From positions 17,354,014 to 17,418,013 of the forward strand of contig NC_051430.1 of assembly GCF_001649575.2 (NCBI RefSeq): a DNA stretch of 64,000 nt, read 5' to 3'. The notes beneath the pieces are model-generated. The model saw only the letters and a list, made by a program, of their open reading frames with translations, was not told where the DNA came from and did not search any database. A program made the translations under genes and the position numbers. Source of the DNA: Kryptolebias marmoratus. Taxonomy: Eukaryota > Chordata > Actinopteri > Cyprinodontiformes > Rivulidae. Shown piece by piece: positions 35,773 through 63,861 of this stretch. Position 1 is the first letter of the stretch. Each line of letters opens with the position of its first letter.

Positions 35773-35797
35773 CTTCCCTTATGTTACATAAGGGAAG
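35773..35797. repeat. 25-nt perfect palindrome
   Basis: Arms CTTCCCTTATGT and ACATAAGGGAAG, 12 bp each and perfect, are separated by one T. It sits at the left edge of the LINE fragment that precedes dimt1. Confidence 0.9.
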
Positions 35798-36045
35798 TGG
35801 ACTCAGAGTAGAGCCGCTGCTCCTCCACGTCGAGAGGAGCCAGTTGAGGTGGCTCGGGCATCTTGTGAGGATGCCTCCTGGACGCCTCCCTGGTGAGGTG
35901 TTCCGGGCACGTCCCGCCGGGAGGAGGCCCTGGGGAAGACCCAGGACACGCTGGAGGGACTATGTTTCTCGGCTGGCCTGGGAACACCTTGGGATTCCCC
36001 CGAAGGAGCTGGCCCAAATGGCTGGGGAGAGGGGAGAGGGAAGTC
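35798..36045 (+). mobile_element. Truncated RTE/Rex3-like LINE 3' fragment
   Basis: The plus frame reads LRWLGHLVRMPPGRLPGEVF, then RRPWGRPRTRWRDYVSRLAW and ELAQMAGERG. This is the same C-terminal region as the LINE at 30.15-31.12 kb, with the stretch shared by both nearly identical. It stops inside the ORF, before the usual 3' tail, at about 36045, where unique sequence of the dimt1 5' side begins. It is dead, truncated at both ends, and about 180 bp upstream of the dimt1 ATG. Confidence 0.8.
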
Positions 36046-36227
36046 TGCAGTTGTTTTTGTTTTTTAGCCTTTGAATTTCGCTTCAGCTTCCACTGCACGG
36101 CGACACTGAGCAGAAATCGATATTTGCGAATCGCGTAAGAAGAAGAACCGGGTCCACGCAAAACTATACCGGGGGGTACAGGGTGTTCGGCAAGAATTGG
36201 GGATTTGAAGAAAACTAAAAGAAGAAG

Positions 36228-41388
<5,161 letters not shown>

Positions 41389-41512
41389 GGGACAGGTGGA
41401 GCCGACAGCGATCACGACTCCTGTCTCTCAGAAAAAAGACAGGTTTTATTTGGAGTTACGCTCAGAGGAACTGAATGTCTAATATTGAAACGTTTGGATG
41501 AAAATTAGATGC

Positions 41513-41518
41513 AATAAA
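41513..41518 (+). terminator. dimt1: dimt1 polyadenylation signal
   Basis: AATAAA 125 bp after the dimt1 stop codon is the first canonical signal on this strand downstream of the gene. Confidence 0.6.
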
Positions 41519-43215
41519 ACAGCTCACATTGAGCAATATTTGAAGCTTGTTTTCAATAAGCACACATGGACAACTGCATCTATAATCTTTGTTTTATCAC
41601 ATCAGTATTTTTCTGTGCTTCATAAAATAAAAAAGCTTTTTGTTAGAGCTGAAACAACTATTATATTCTTAGTAAACCTTGTCCACATGTGATCTGTATT
41701 TCTTTGAACGAGTTTATTTTAGTCATGACAGTTTAGTCAAATTTAAACTATTTAAAATTCAAAAGTCTAATAATTTATATTAATCCTAACCCTCAGTTGT
41801 CAGAAGCAGCAGTCCAGTTGAAGTTTTGCTGCCAGAGCAATAAAATGTTTTAATTCTTTCACCGGCCAAATTGTTGACAAATGTACTATTTTTGATTTAA
41901 TCAGATTTTGGAATGGTTTATAAATGGACTGAACTGTAATGATTGAAATGTTTATGAATCTGACCTTTATTTGAACTGTGGAAGTGGAGCCATTTTGTTC
42001 ATTTTGTCTCATCTTCAGCTCAGTTATGAATCACTTTTATAGCAATGTAGATACTCAGAGCAGCCAGGAGGGGGAGCCAAATCAACATTTGACTCTGTAC
42101 CAACTCCTGTCTAACAGCAGTAACATAAAATACTTACATTAAAGATTAAATGATGCAGTAATTTATTTGCCATCTTTTATTGCGTAACCAGTCCTGGAGT
42201 GTGGTGCTAAAATGGTTTTATTCAAAGGAATATGAATACTCAAATAGGTTCAGATGTTATGATTTTCTGTAAATTTTTACCATTTTTTGTGTGTTTTTAT
42301 ATGAAGATCTAACAAGTCAGGCTGTATGAGCAACAATCAGAGTTGATGTCAAAGTTGATTTTAATCTGATGAAAGCAGCTCTGTTTATTTGGACAAAATG
42401 TCACAGAAGTCAGTCCAAAAACAAAAAAAACAAACAAAACAAAAACATTTATTTACTTCATCCAGCATTACATCTGGTGCAAACACTTAGAGGAAACATA
42501 ACCAGTGGTATTTCAACAGTTTTCACTATACATTTATTAACAGTTCTTTCTAGTTTCTGTATTATAACAAAGTTAAATGGGTGGAAAATGGAAGTTTTTT
42601 GTCAAATTGCCACATCAGACGCCGTGGCGCAGATTCAAGCGACACTACAAGAGCTCTCGGAAACACAAGGAGGGAAATGCAAAGAGTAATGCAAGTTAAG
42701 ATTTGTTCCGAACTGGTAAAAACTCAGAGGGAGAAGAGGAGATGGCGTACAATGAAATGTGATGTCACAAAGCCAACTGAGGACTCGCAGGCGGTGGTAT
42801 GTCAGCTATCACAGAGCGCACATGCAGACACGTCAGGAACCAGAGCGCCGGTTCAGTGGAGTAAACTCTGAAAGGTCTCGTTTTAAAGCAGAGCAAAAGC
42901 ATTCTGCCAAATATAAAGAAGTATAAAAGAAAACAAAATAATTTAAGAACACTGAAAGAAACTAAACAATCTCAATGAGATAAAGAAAATAAAAAAGGAA
43001 AATCTATTTCCCTTCCCAAAAACGTCTAGCAAGATCAGAGTTTGGAGCCAGTTCTGTTAGGAGACATGGTAACTAATGCACTTCATCGAGCCTGTTGGTG
43101 TCTTTAAGTCCTTTTATTTGTGGTTTCATAGCTGCCAGCCACAGCTGGAGTTGTGCCAAACATCTAGTGGTAAAGTTTTTGGACTCACCACATAAACCTC
43201 TCCTGCCTTCGGTTT
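41519..43215. other. 3' regions between the convergent dimt1 and kif2a
   Basis: About 1.8 kb separate the two stop codons. The right part should be kif2a 3'UTR on the minus strand; TTTATT words (minus-strand AATAAA) occur near 42386 and 42448. No further gene, and no recognisable repeat, was seen. Confidence 0.5.
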
Positions 43216-54404
<11,189 letters not shown>

Positions 54405-54650
54405 TCTACATCACTTTAAAAATAACAAATATAAAGGACTAGTGAGTTGATTCGAGCCGGGTAAATGTGGGCTCCTTTGCTGTTTTTTGATTTGGGAGGA
54501 AGATGCGGGCAGTAGAATGAGGTAGCATTACGTAGCTAGGATAAACGAACCGCTTCCGGTCCAGTATTTTCAAAATAAAGGTCGGTATCTGTTGTTGGAT
54601 GTCACTAAAAGCGTTTAGAAGCCGCTCGTTTCCTGCAGAAAGTGACAACT
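54405..54650 (-). promoter_or_regulatory. kif2a: kif2a promoter and leader region
   Basis: An ETS/GABP-type site, ACCGGAAG on the minus strand (54553-54560), lies about 150 bp upstream of the kif2a ATG. This is a common placement for a TATA-less housekeeping promoter. The transcription start was not determined. Confidence 0.4.
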
Positions 54651-56215
54651 TGTCAATATGAATGTCCAGTGACTAATTTCATTTTGGCGTCTGTCAGATA
54701 GCTCGTAAGCGTGTCACAAAAATGTATGCCTGGTAAATAAATAAAAAAAACAACATTTTACTTTGGTTTTTATTTGTCAGATATGACTTGCACTTTAGAG
54801 ACCATCTTTTACTCCACCAGATCAGTTTACAAAGCTTTTCAGCTCTTTCTAGTCTTATTTTATTTTTACTAAAGCTATATTTACCCAGGAAACAACGCTC
54901 ACCATAACTACCCACTAATATGCATACACCAACAGAAATATGCTGTATACACAGCAAAAATAAATTACAATAACACTGAAATACCGAACATCAAAAGTTG
55001 AAGAGGAGTAAAGCACCATGTTATGTTGTCGTCAAGCCTAAAACATGAATAAAAGTCAATTTGAAGAGGTGTTTCTATACAAGTGGCCTCAAATGTCTGA
55101 ATGAAGTTGCATAAAATTTGTTTTTTTGGAGTTGATTCTCTGCAAAGGGAGCAGCATGTTTAGACAACAAATTTGGTGCTCTGGAAAACTTGGGCGAGAT
55201 CAAAAATAATAACTTCTAATATTTCCAGTAAGGTAAATCTGAAGAAAAGATCACAAAGAAAAGCTTTATATGTTATGTATATAAAATATTTAATAATAAC
55301 CCCCTCACATCGACAGGCTTAAAATTGGTACCAGCTTGCGCCGTGTTACATTAATGCTTCCACGCAAATGTGTCAAATTTTGAACAAGTTACATGTAAAC
55401 CACCTGATGCTTTTACTTAATGGAGAATCTGAATCTGTACTCCCTTCCATCAGTCACAGAAACAAGCATCCCTCCTCATTTTATTTCCATTGATGCATGA
55501 AGTCCAGTACTTGACAACCCAACAGGATAAATACTGTAAGTGGACGGATGACACCACCTGGTGGTGATGACGCTCTAACACTCCAAATCTGCATCATCCC
55601 AAAAGTTCAGGAAGTCTTTCTGTTAAGCTTCATACGGAGCAACTGGAAGTTTAAATAAGTTAAAATAAAATACACCCACACAAACATTAAAAATGACCTC
55701 CTCACAACAAGCTTCATGCCACTCAAGATAAAGCTGTTTTACCTTTCCAGTCACTGGAACTGGAAGCTGAAAAGATTTCAAAACCTTCCGTCTTTTGGGG
55801 GTACAGATCTTATGAAAAGAAAAAAAAAGAGCAGCCTGGTAAAAGGAAATTTACTACTGCACAAAATACAGTGTAGAAAATAAAATGTTTCAAGTGAATT
55901 ATGAAAAAGTTATTCCCAGTTTCATGTTTTTTTTAGAAGAATGGAAATAAAAGAAACAATAACTACATGCAAAGGTTTACAAGTATACAGATCATAACTG
56001 TGTAGGAATAAATCCAATATTTAATTGGTGGTTTAATGTCAGACCTTTTATTCTTTCTGGTTTCTCAGATCTTACAGTTCAAGACAATCCATTTTGTCAT
56101 CCTAAAGAAAAACCACAACAAATCATTTTACCTTTATTATACCGTGTAGACAAAGGCAAAAAGGGCAGTAAGGTTTTTGCGCATATCTGCACGCATATGT
56201 TCATTTGTCTATTGT
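54651..56215. other. Intergenic DNA between divergent kif2a and unc45b
   Basis: A/T-rich sequence with no supported exon or recognised mobile element. The two genes diverge from here; unc45b starts at about 57.2 kb. Confidence 0.5.
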
Positions 56216-56515
56216 GTTAGCAAAATATCTCAGGGACCAGTAGACAGATTTTAATGAAACTCTCAGAAACATTCATTTTTACAGATATTGAGCTAAAGTA
56301 TGACGTGGTAGCAATAAATAAAGCCTATACGGAGCGCTAATATAACTTGTTAGATTTTGCAATATCACATCAGATTGCGTCGTTTACAAGGTTTGAGCAA
56401 AACAGCCACAACTCTGTCCCTTCTCGTCATAAGATGATCTGAGTTTTAAACTCTGGCATGAAAGAGAGCGGGCGATATGCATTCCTCCAGGGAATGCTGG
56501 GGCTTTAATGAGAGC
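56216..56515 (-). repeat. Dispersed repeat family A, longest inverted copy
   Basis: Runs from GTTAGCAAAATATCTCAGGG through TTACAAGGTTTGAGCAAAAC and CATAAGATGATCTGAGTTTT to GAATGCTGGGGCTTTAAT. It is colinear with the copy at 22334-22515 but has about 120 bp more in the middle. It lies about 0.65 kb upstream of the unc45b TATA box. Confidence 0.75.
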
Positions 56516-56889
56516 TCGCAAAGCCATGGAAATCCAAAAGTGTTCACGGAGATATGGAAGTGTTTGTGAAAACGTTCAAAAGGGCAACAATTTACTGATG
56601 CATGTGTCGACAGAGCGGCTGATCTGATCTCAAAAGCTGAAGTTTAAATTCTTCTTAAATAGAAATGACAGGTGGGATCTTCCCGGGTTGAATAAACATA
56701 TTTTCCTCTAATAGTTCTCCTAACCATTACATGTTAATCTCCAGCTTGTGCAGTGTGACATCATGCTCTTTCCAGAACCTACCAGTTTCTCGTGGACATG
56801 CAGTTGTCCGTCCCTCCCACCCACCAGTGTCTCCACACACCCACTCTGTAACCCCCCACCCTCCCAGCGCGTTGAGCATTTGCTGGTGG

Positions 56890-57185
56890 GTTCTCAGCTG
56901 TCTGTTCCCTAAATAGACCTTATCAGGAGCAGACCACCTGTGAGGGGGGGTCCCTCAAACTTCACTTTTTGCATTTCAACAAAAAGTTTCCTTCGTAGCG
57001 ACTTCAAATGGATCACCAAATCTGAAAGAAGAGTTCGACGTAGCGGCCGTTGTCGTGCTCTCTAATAACTCGGTGCACAGTTTTTCTTCAGGGACTGAGT
57101 GTGTTTTGGTTGGACCCCCTTTGTGTCATGGTTGGGCCACATTAGCTCTGCCCCTCTTCATTGACATTCACTATAAATATAAACT
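56890..57185 (+). promoter_or_regulatory. unc45b: unc45b promoter with TATA box
   Basis: TATAAATA at 57172-57179 is a good TATA box. Upstream lie E-boxes CAGCTG (56895-56900) and CACCTG (56935-56940), the type bound by myogenic bHLH factors, and an A/T core CCTAAATAGA near 56908. These fit a striated-muscle gene, but function is inferred from the motifs and the known role of unc45b. Confidence 0.5.
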
Positions 57186-57204
57186 TAGGCATGGGGGGGA
57201 GAGA

Positions 57205-57327
57205 TGGTTCCAGAAGATAGAAAAAGTCTGACGAAACACTTGTGACTGGAGAGCCAGATCATTTACTCAAATCTTTAGAGACAGAAAAGGACGAAGACGG
57301 GCAGAAACCAAGACACACGACCTGAAG
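57205..57327 (+). other. unc45b: Probable untranslated first exon of unc45b
   Basis: The start is assumed about 30 bp after the TATA box. The end is a candidate donor CCTGAAG/GTACAG at 57327. The first coding exon begins at its ATG directly after an acceptor (TTTTCGTTAG/ATG), so a separate leader exon is needed. Confidence 0.45.
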
Positions 57328-58081
57328 GTACAGTAGAGCTTCCACAAAGAGTTTTGGTTTCCTCTGGGTGACAGTCAGGTATTCTGGAGGTATTCAGAGT
57401 GAAAAAAAGACTATCAGGTTAGAGAAGCAGAAGCAAGTCTGCAGTAGATACCAGCATTTGTTGTAAGGGTCAGACTGGGGTATTAGGTGAAGTCCAAATA
57501 AGGCTTGAATGGAGGCCATTTAAAGTTACAGATAGCACGTGCATGGCCATTTGCTTCAGGAGACCCATCAGGACAGCCCTTTGTAATGGTGAGAATCAAA
57601 CGAAGAAGAATTTAGTTTTAACTGATATTGTAACAGTGATAGATTATGGTTACTATGCTTCTAGTAAATACAAAGCAAAACAAGTACTGCGAAAGACTAT
57701 TGGTTAAGTACTGCTTCTAATTCTGATTCCTTTCATATTTTAAAATGACAAAATTGTGGAAATTATGTTTGCCAGATGTGTTTAACTCAATTAAACCATT
57801 TGTTCTTCTTCCAAAATGTTAAGTTTTATGATTCAAGGGTGTGGCTTTGCTTTGGTGTCTTTACAGCAGCTTAAATGCTGCATGTACATTTGATTGTTAC
57901 AACAAATTAAAAAAGAAATTCAGGTTTGAGCAGAGAACTGACACCATCAGACACAAAACCTGACCAAACAAAAAGCTTTTAATGAGGTAATGAGGTTGAA
58001 TTTTTCATTAAAAAAAAATAAATAAACAAAGATGATTTGTTCATTTTGCACGCCATAACTAATAATCCAGTTTTTCGTTAG

Positions 58082-61000
58082 ATGGGAGACCCAATCCAGT
58101 TAAAAGATGAAGGAAATAAGCACTTTCAGGTGGGAGACATTGACAAGGCCATTGAGTGCTACACCAGCGCCATCAAGGTGTGTCAGGACAAGAAGGTGCT
58201 GGCTGTCATTTACAGGAACAGATCTGCGTGCTACTTAAAAAAGGTGAGCAATCTGAAAAAAAACTTGCTTACATTGAGCATATTTGAAACTTAGATTCAA
58301 ATTCAGACAATTTCTTTAACTCTTTTTTTACTTTACAGGAAAGCTTTGCCAACGCAGTATCTGATGCGTCTAAAGGTACAGCGCTGATTTAACAAATTCA
58401 AGTATATGTTTGACATTCAGTAAAGCAATTTTACCCAGACCAAGAAACATTTGCTGGAGAAAATTCACCCTTGAGTTCATTATGACTTTCCCCCCACACA
58501 CACCTTTCCACAGCAATCGATGAAGATGCATCAGACATTAAAGCCTTGTACCGCCGCTGTCAGGCTCTGGAAAAGCTCGGAAAACTGGACATGGCTTTCA
58601 AAGACGTGCAGAGATGCGCCACCCTCGAGCCAAAGAACAAGACCTTCCTGGAGACTCTCCGCAGGCTGGGAGCAGAGATCCAGGCCAAGGTCAGCACTGA
58701 GAACTTGTACATAAAGACTCCACATTTATTATGACTACATTTATGTGCATGAAATTAGTACAACTATTTGACTGGACAGTAACAGTAAGTTTGACTCTGT
58801 CTCCACAGCTCAAGACAACATTCTCCACAGATTCAAGGGTGCAGAACATGTTCAACATTCTCCTCAATGAGGAAATGGACAAGGAAAAGAAGGAAAAAGT
58901 GGGTGTTTTGAGTGGTTTACAGCAGATATATGAATGAAACCAGACTCCTGTGTTTTTAGCTTTCGTCAGCTTGTGGATGAAAAGTTCATTAGCAGTTTTG
59001 ACACAGCGTCTCCTCCTGGGTCATTTCCACAGGCGGCCAACAACTTAATTGTGTTGTCGAGGGAAGACTCGGGAGCAGAGAGGATCTTCCAGAATAACGG
59101 AGTGGCTCTGCTGCTCAACATGATCGAGACGAGCAACGCAGAATTAATCCTGGCTGCTGTCCGCACTCTGTCAGGAATGTGCACGGGACACAAAGCTCGG
59201 GTGAGTCCAAACACAGAAACGTTCTCTGAGCACAGCCTTGAAAGAGAGTAAAACTGTACACATATATTATTTGTATCTTTTTCTCACGTTATCCCTTTCC
59301 TAAATAGGCTATGGCCATTGTGAACATGGTCGGTGTTGATAAAATGTGCAGCATCATGGCTCTTGACAATGAAGAAATTGCACTGGCTACCTGCAGCCTC
59401 TTTCAAAGCATCAATGACTCCCTGACTGGCGCAGATACAAGAGATTATGGCAAAGAAGCCTCTTTAGTTTTGGGTAAGAAAAAAACATTCCTATAGAATA
59501 ACATTAATAGCATTACTGACATTTTTATTAAGCCTTTCCTTCTGAAACAATGATTTAATCTTGCAGAACACAAATATTTAAGGCCATTTTGCCGTTGGTA
59601 CCACAAACTGAGAGACTGCGGTATTCTCTTGCAGATGCAGCTAAAGATTTGAAAACAATCCTTCTTGCTCTCCTGGAGATGGTTGCCAATAAAAAGGTGT
59701 CTGGCCACGGCAGAGACCAGGCGCTGAACCTGCTGACTAAGAACGTACCTCGCAAAGACATGAAAGAGAAAGACCACTCCAGGACTCTCTTCACTATAGA
59801 TCACGGTGAGCCCGGCGGTTCCATCGGGTCGCCTATTTCGGTCTCTTCGTGCAACTTGGGCATGATGTATGTGTTTGCTTTTTTTTCAGGTCTGAAGAAG
59901 ATCCTGAAGGTTTGTGGTCAGGTTCCTGAACTGCCCGATCAGCTGCCCCTGACGGAGAACACGCAGCTGATCGCCAGTGTTCTTCTCAACAAGCTCTACG
60001 ACGACCTGAAATGTGACCCAGAGAGAACCAACTTCAGGGACATCTGTGGTGAATATATCACGTATGTCGCATAATTTAAAAGTGTTTTAATAAAAATGGT
60101 ATAAACTGGATATTTCTGTTGCCCTTATTCTCTGCTTCTTTGCCGCAGATCCAAAATCGACCCAAACAACATGGACAAGTCCCTCCACGCCATCAACACC
60201 ATCTCTGGACTCCTGCAGGGCCCCTTTGACGTGGGCAACTCTCTGGTGGGACAGCAAGGCATCATGGAGATGATGGTGGCGCTGTGCGGCTCCGAACGCG
60301 AGGTGGACCAGATGGTTGCCGTGGAGGCGCTGATCCATGCCTCCACGAAGATGAGCCGCGCCAGCTTCTTCATCACCAACGGTGTGTCGCTGCTGAAGGA
60401 CATCTACAAGAAGACAAAGAACGAGAAGATTAAGATCCGCGCTCTGGTGGTGAGTGTGGCAAAGACAGAACTCCTGTATTTAACGCCGATCCAAAAGGGA
60501 ACTCTCGAACACAGTAAACCAGTGAGAGAACTCTAATTTGTCCATGGCCTCTGCAGGGTCTCTGCAAACTGGGTTCAGCTGGAGGCGATGACTACGCTTT
60601 ACGGCAGTTTGCTGAGGGTTCCACAGAGAAGCTGGCCAAGCAGTGCAGGAAGTGAGTATTGGACTACAGTCCAGCAGAAGTCACATTTTCAGCAAGAACC
60701 CAATGTGAATGCTGAATGACACTAATGAAAATTGTTGAAGAAGCTGAAACTGAATTGTTAAAGCTAAAAGAAAGAGAAGTCAGACTGCAAAAAACATGTA
60801 AATGCCGAATCAGCATTCACACAATAATAAGCAACAATATATTTTCCTATGAGCCCTTTAAAAAGATGCACTGTAATTGTGTGTCATAACTATAACTGCA
60901 TACCATTTTAATTGCTTCATTTTCTTCTTATCTAGGTGGCTTTGTAATCCCCAGATTGATTCGAAAACAAGGAAGTGGGCCATTGAAGGTCTTGCATATC

Positions 61001-63560
61001 TGACGAATGATGCTGACGTAAAAGACGACTTTGTGGAAGATGAGCTTGCGATGAAAGCAATGTTTGAAATGGCTAAGGTGCAACTTGAAACTACATGTTT
61101 TGACACATGTCATTCAGAAACTTGTGTTAGTCATGCTGTTCTTCCTAGGAATTTTTTTTTTACTTTCATGCACAAATATACAATTAAAATTACAGAGTAT
61201 TACACATTACTATTACATGCTATGTCTCAATAATATAGGCTATTTTTTCCCAGTAAATTTAAGCTTCACTACATTTGACACAATATGTGCTTCTTATTAT
61301 TCAAGTGCACTTCAGTCAAAGATGTAAATAAACTGCCTTTTGATATTAGTAATATGTATATTAAAATTGAAGAAGACATGAACCACTGTGAGCCTCGGTT
61401 CTGCAAGGTAGTTGCATACAAAATTTGATCAGACAGACAACAACAAGTGTTGTTTTCTTTGTATTTTTTTAGTCTAGGGATAAAACCATCTTATATGCGG
61501 TTGCTTGCACCCTGGTGAATTGCACCAACAGCTACGACAAAAAGGAAATCATCCCCGAGCTCGTCCAACTGGCCCAGTTCTCCAAACAGCACGTCCCGCA
61601 GCAACACCCCAAGGTAAAAGCTGCAGAAGAAAATGTCTACGGCTCGTGATGAGTTCCCAGGAAGCGTCACGTGTTTGCAAAATGTGTATGCGTTTCCTTT
61701 CTCAGGACAAGAAGGACTTCATAGAGAAAAGAGTGAAAAGGCTGCTGAAGGCTGGAGTCACATCAGCTCTCGCTGTCATGGTCAAAGCAGACAACTCTAT
61801 CCTGACTGATCAAACCAAGGAGCTGCTGGCAAGGTAAGGCAGCGATGTGTCAGCATTTTAAATGTCTTCAAAACACGCCGTTTGACTTGTGAATCCCCCC
61901 ACGCACTCATCCGCCACCTTCCTTCCTGTTTTCGCTTTTTTTCTTTGTCTTTGAGTTACCAGAAAATTAGACAGAAACTGGAAAACAAATGAATACATGA
62001 CATTCTTCTGAAATGTGTTATTTTTAGGGTTTTCTTGGCTTTATCAGAAGATGCCAAAGAACGCGGTACAATCGTCGCCCAAGGCGGAGGAAAGGTGCGT
62101 CCTGCTTTTATTTTAATGTTGTCACACACTGCATAATCACCAAAACAAAAAAGCCAAACCATTTTTTTTTTCTTTTTAGATGTTTTATGGCCTTCCTTTG
62201 CTGCTGTTCATTTTTAATTTGAATTTGTTCTGGGGTTTTTTTTCGGTCCTGTGTTCCCAGGCTTTGATACCACTCGCTCTCGAAGGTACAGAAGCTGGAA
62301 AAGTGAAAGCAAGTTTTGCTCTTGCAAAGATAGCAGCTGTTTCCAACCCAGAAATTGCTTTTCCTGGCGAGAGGGTGAGACTTTTAGCTGCTTTGGTTGG
62401 TTTCAGTGTCAGTCAATCTGAAGTGGAAATTTACTGAAACAAAGCATAATGTTTCCACTCGCCTCCTCTCTATATACCTTTGAGAATCTTTTTTTTTCTT
62501 TTTCTTTACTTGCCTGTTGATAATTTTCATTGTGCTATTTGCCATTTATGCTCTTTTTCGTGCCCCATTTGAACTGAATTTTACAGTGGTTGAGCAAAGC
62601 CTATTTGAGAAAGAATCAGCTGAACTTTTGTTTTGGTGGACAGGTTTATGAAGTGGTGCGGCCTTTAGTCAACCTCCTGCATACAGACAAAGAAGGAGCA
62701 CAGAACTACGAAGCTCTCCGAGGACTCACCAACTTGGCAGGCTACAGTGAGAAACTGAGGTGACTGAACATGACAGGATGTGGTCAGTCGTACAGATAAA
62801 TACAGATCATTTTGCAACAAATGACATCACCGCAACTGTTGTGGTCTCTGCAGGGTAAAAATAGTCAAAGAGAAGGCTTTGCCAGAGATTGAAAACCACA
62901 TGTTTGAAGAGAATGACAGGATTAGACTGGCTGCCACTGAGTGCATGTGCAACCTTGTAACATCTAAGGAGGTGAGGTTACGATCAGCTACAAGTGGCTG
63001 AACAAACTTAAATTATCGATAAATAAATAACGTTCGTTTTAGGTCCATGCTCGTTACCTTCAAGATGGGAATGATAGGCTGAAGCTGCTGGTCTTGCTGT
63101 GTGGAGAAGATGACGACAAACTTCAGATAGCCGCAGCTGGAGCTCTGGCCATGATCACTGCTGCTGAGAAGAAGCTCTGCACCAAAGTGACCCTGGTGGT
63201 ACGTACAGCCGTGATCAGAGGGTCGGTGCTACGGCTACATCCCCCATAAAGACTTTCACAGACTGAGTGACTGTTTTCTTCCACCAGACGGTCCAGTGGC
63301 TTGAGATCCTGCAGAGGCTATGTCTCCATACCAACCCTATGATCCAGCAACGGGGTCTTGTGACTGTCTACAACATGCTCAACTCAGATGACAGCGAGCT
63401 GGCCAAGAAGCTGATCGAGAGCGAGATGCTGGAAATCCTCACAGTGATCGGCAAGGGGGACGACAATCCCAAGAGGCAGGAGGCCGCTGAAGTGGCCCGG
63501 ATGTGCCTCGTCAAAGCCATGGATCTCGGCCTCATCAAGCCCTTCTCGAGCCCCTCCTAA
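58082..63560 (+). CDS. unc45b: Myosin chaperone UNC45B (muscle type)
   Basis: An Hsp90 co-chaperone that folds the myosin motor domain in striated muscle. Nineteen coding exons join in phase: 58082-58243, 58339-58375, 58514-58689, 58809-58898, 59033-59200, 59308-59473, 59635-59805, 59890-60061, 60149-60449, 60557-60651, 60936-61077, 61473-61613, 61706-61833, 62028-62094, 62261-62374, 62644-62759, 62854-62971, 63043-63198 and 63288-63560. They give 930 residues (human UNC45B 931). Domains: three TPR repeats at about 1-115 ([37 protein letters not shown]), which bind Hsp90; a central armadillo region ([33 protein letters not shown]); and the UCS domain from about 510 to the end ([60 protein letters not shown]), which binds myosin. 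The B paralogue is chosen over UNC45A by wording and the muscle-type promoter. Complete, with no damage seen. Confidence 0.97.
60750..60842 (+). repeat. Repeat family B fragment in unc45b intron
   Basis: GTTAAAGCTAAAAGAAAGAG is followed by GCCGAATCAGCATTCACAC. This matches the order in the 14.35-14.91 kb copy (AGCTAAAAG, then GCTGAATCAGCGATCACAC). Confidence 0.55.
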
Positions 63561-63650
63561 AGTGCTGGAGCACCAGAGGACATTCTGATTACCGTTTTAT
63601 TTCCTGTTTTTCCAAATAGTTTTCCAAACAATTCATCAATGTGCCTTTTA

Positions 63651-63656
63651 AATAAA
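63651..63656 (+). terminator. unc45b: unc45b polyadenylation signal
   Basis: AATAAA 91 bp after the unc45b stop codon is the first canonical signal on this strand. Confidence 0.75.
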
Positions 63657-63861
63657 ATTTCTAATAATATAAATGACTATTTGTAGGATATTTGTTAAGT
63701 TTTGGCAATGTTATAAGCAGGCCTACATATTATTTTCTACAGTGGATCATTATTTTCCATATTTGTATTTGTGTGCTTCTGTTTGGTAAATGAACTACGT
63801 TGTTTCTTTGTTGGCCGAGCTGTAATGTGCTTTTTTAAACAGACCTGTTTGTGTTTGCCTC

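Noticed and set aside
58934..59251. Extension of the unc45b exon leftwards from 59033
   Set aside because: The frame is open to 58934 by chance; the acceptor at 59031-59032 and the 58898 donor give the KEK/AANNL junction expected for the family.
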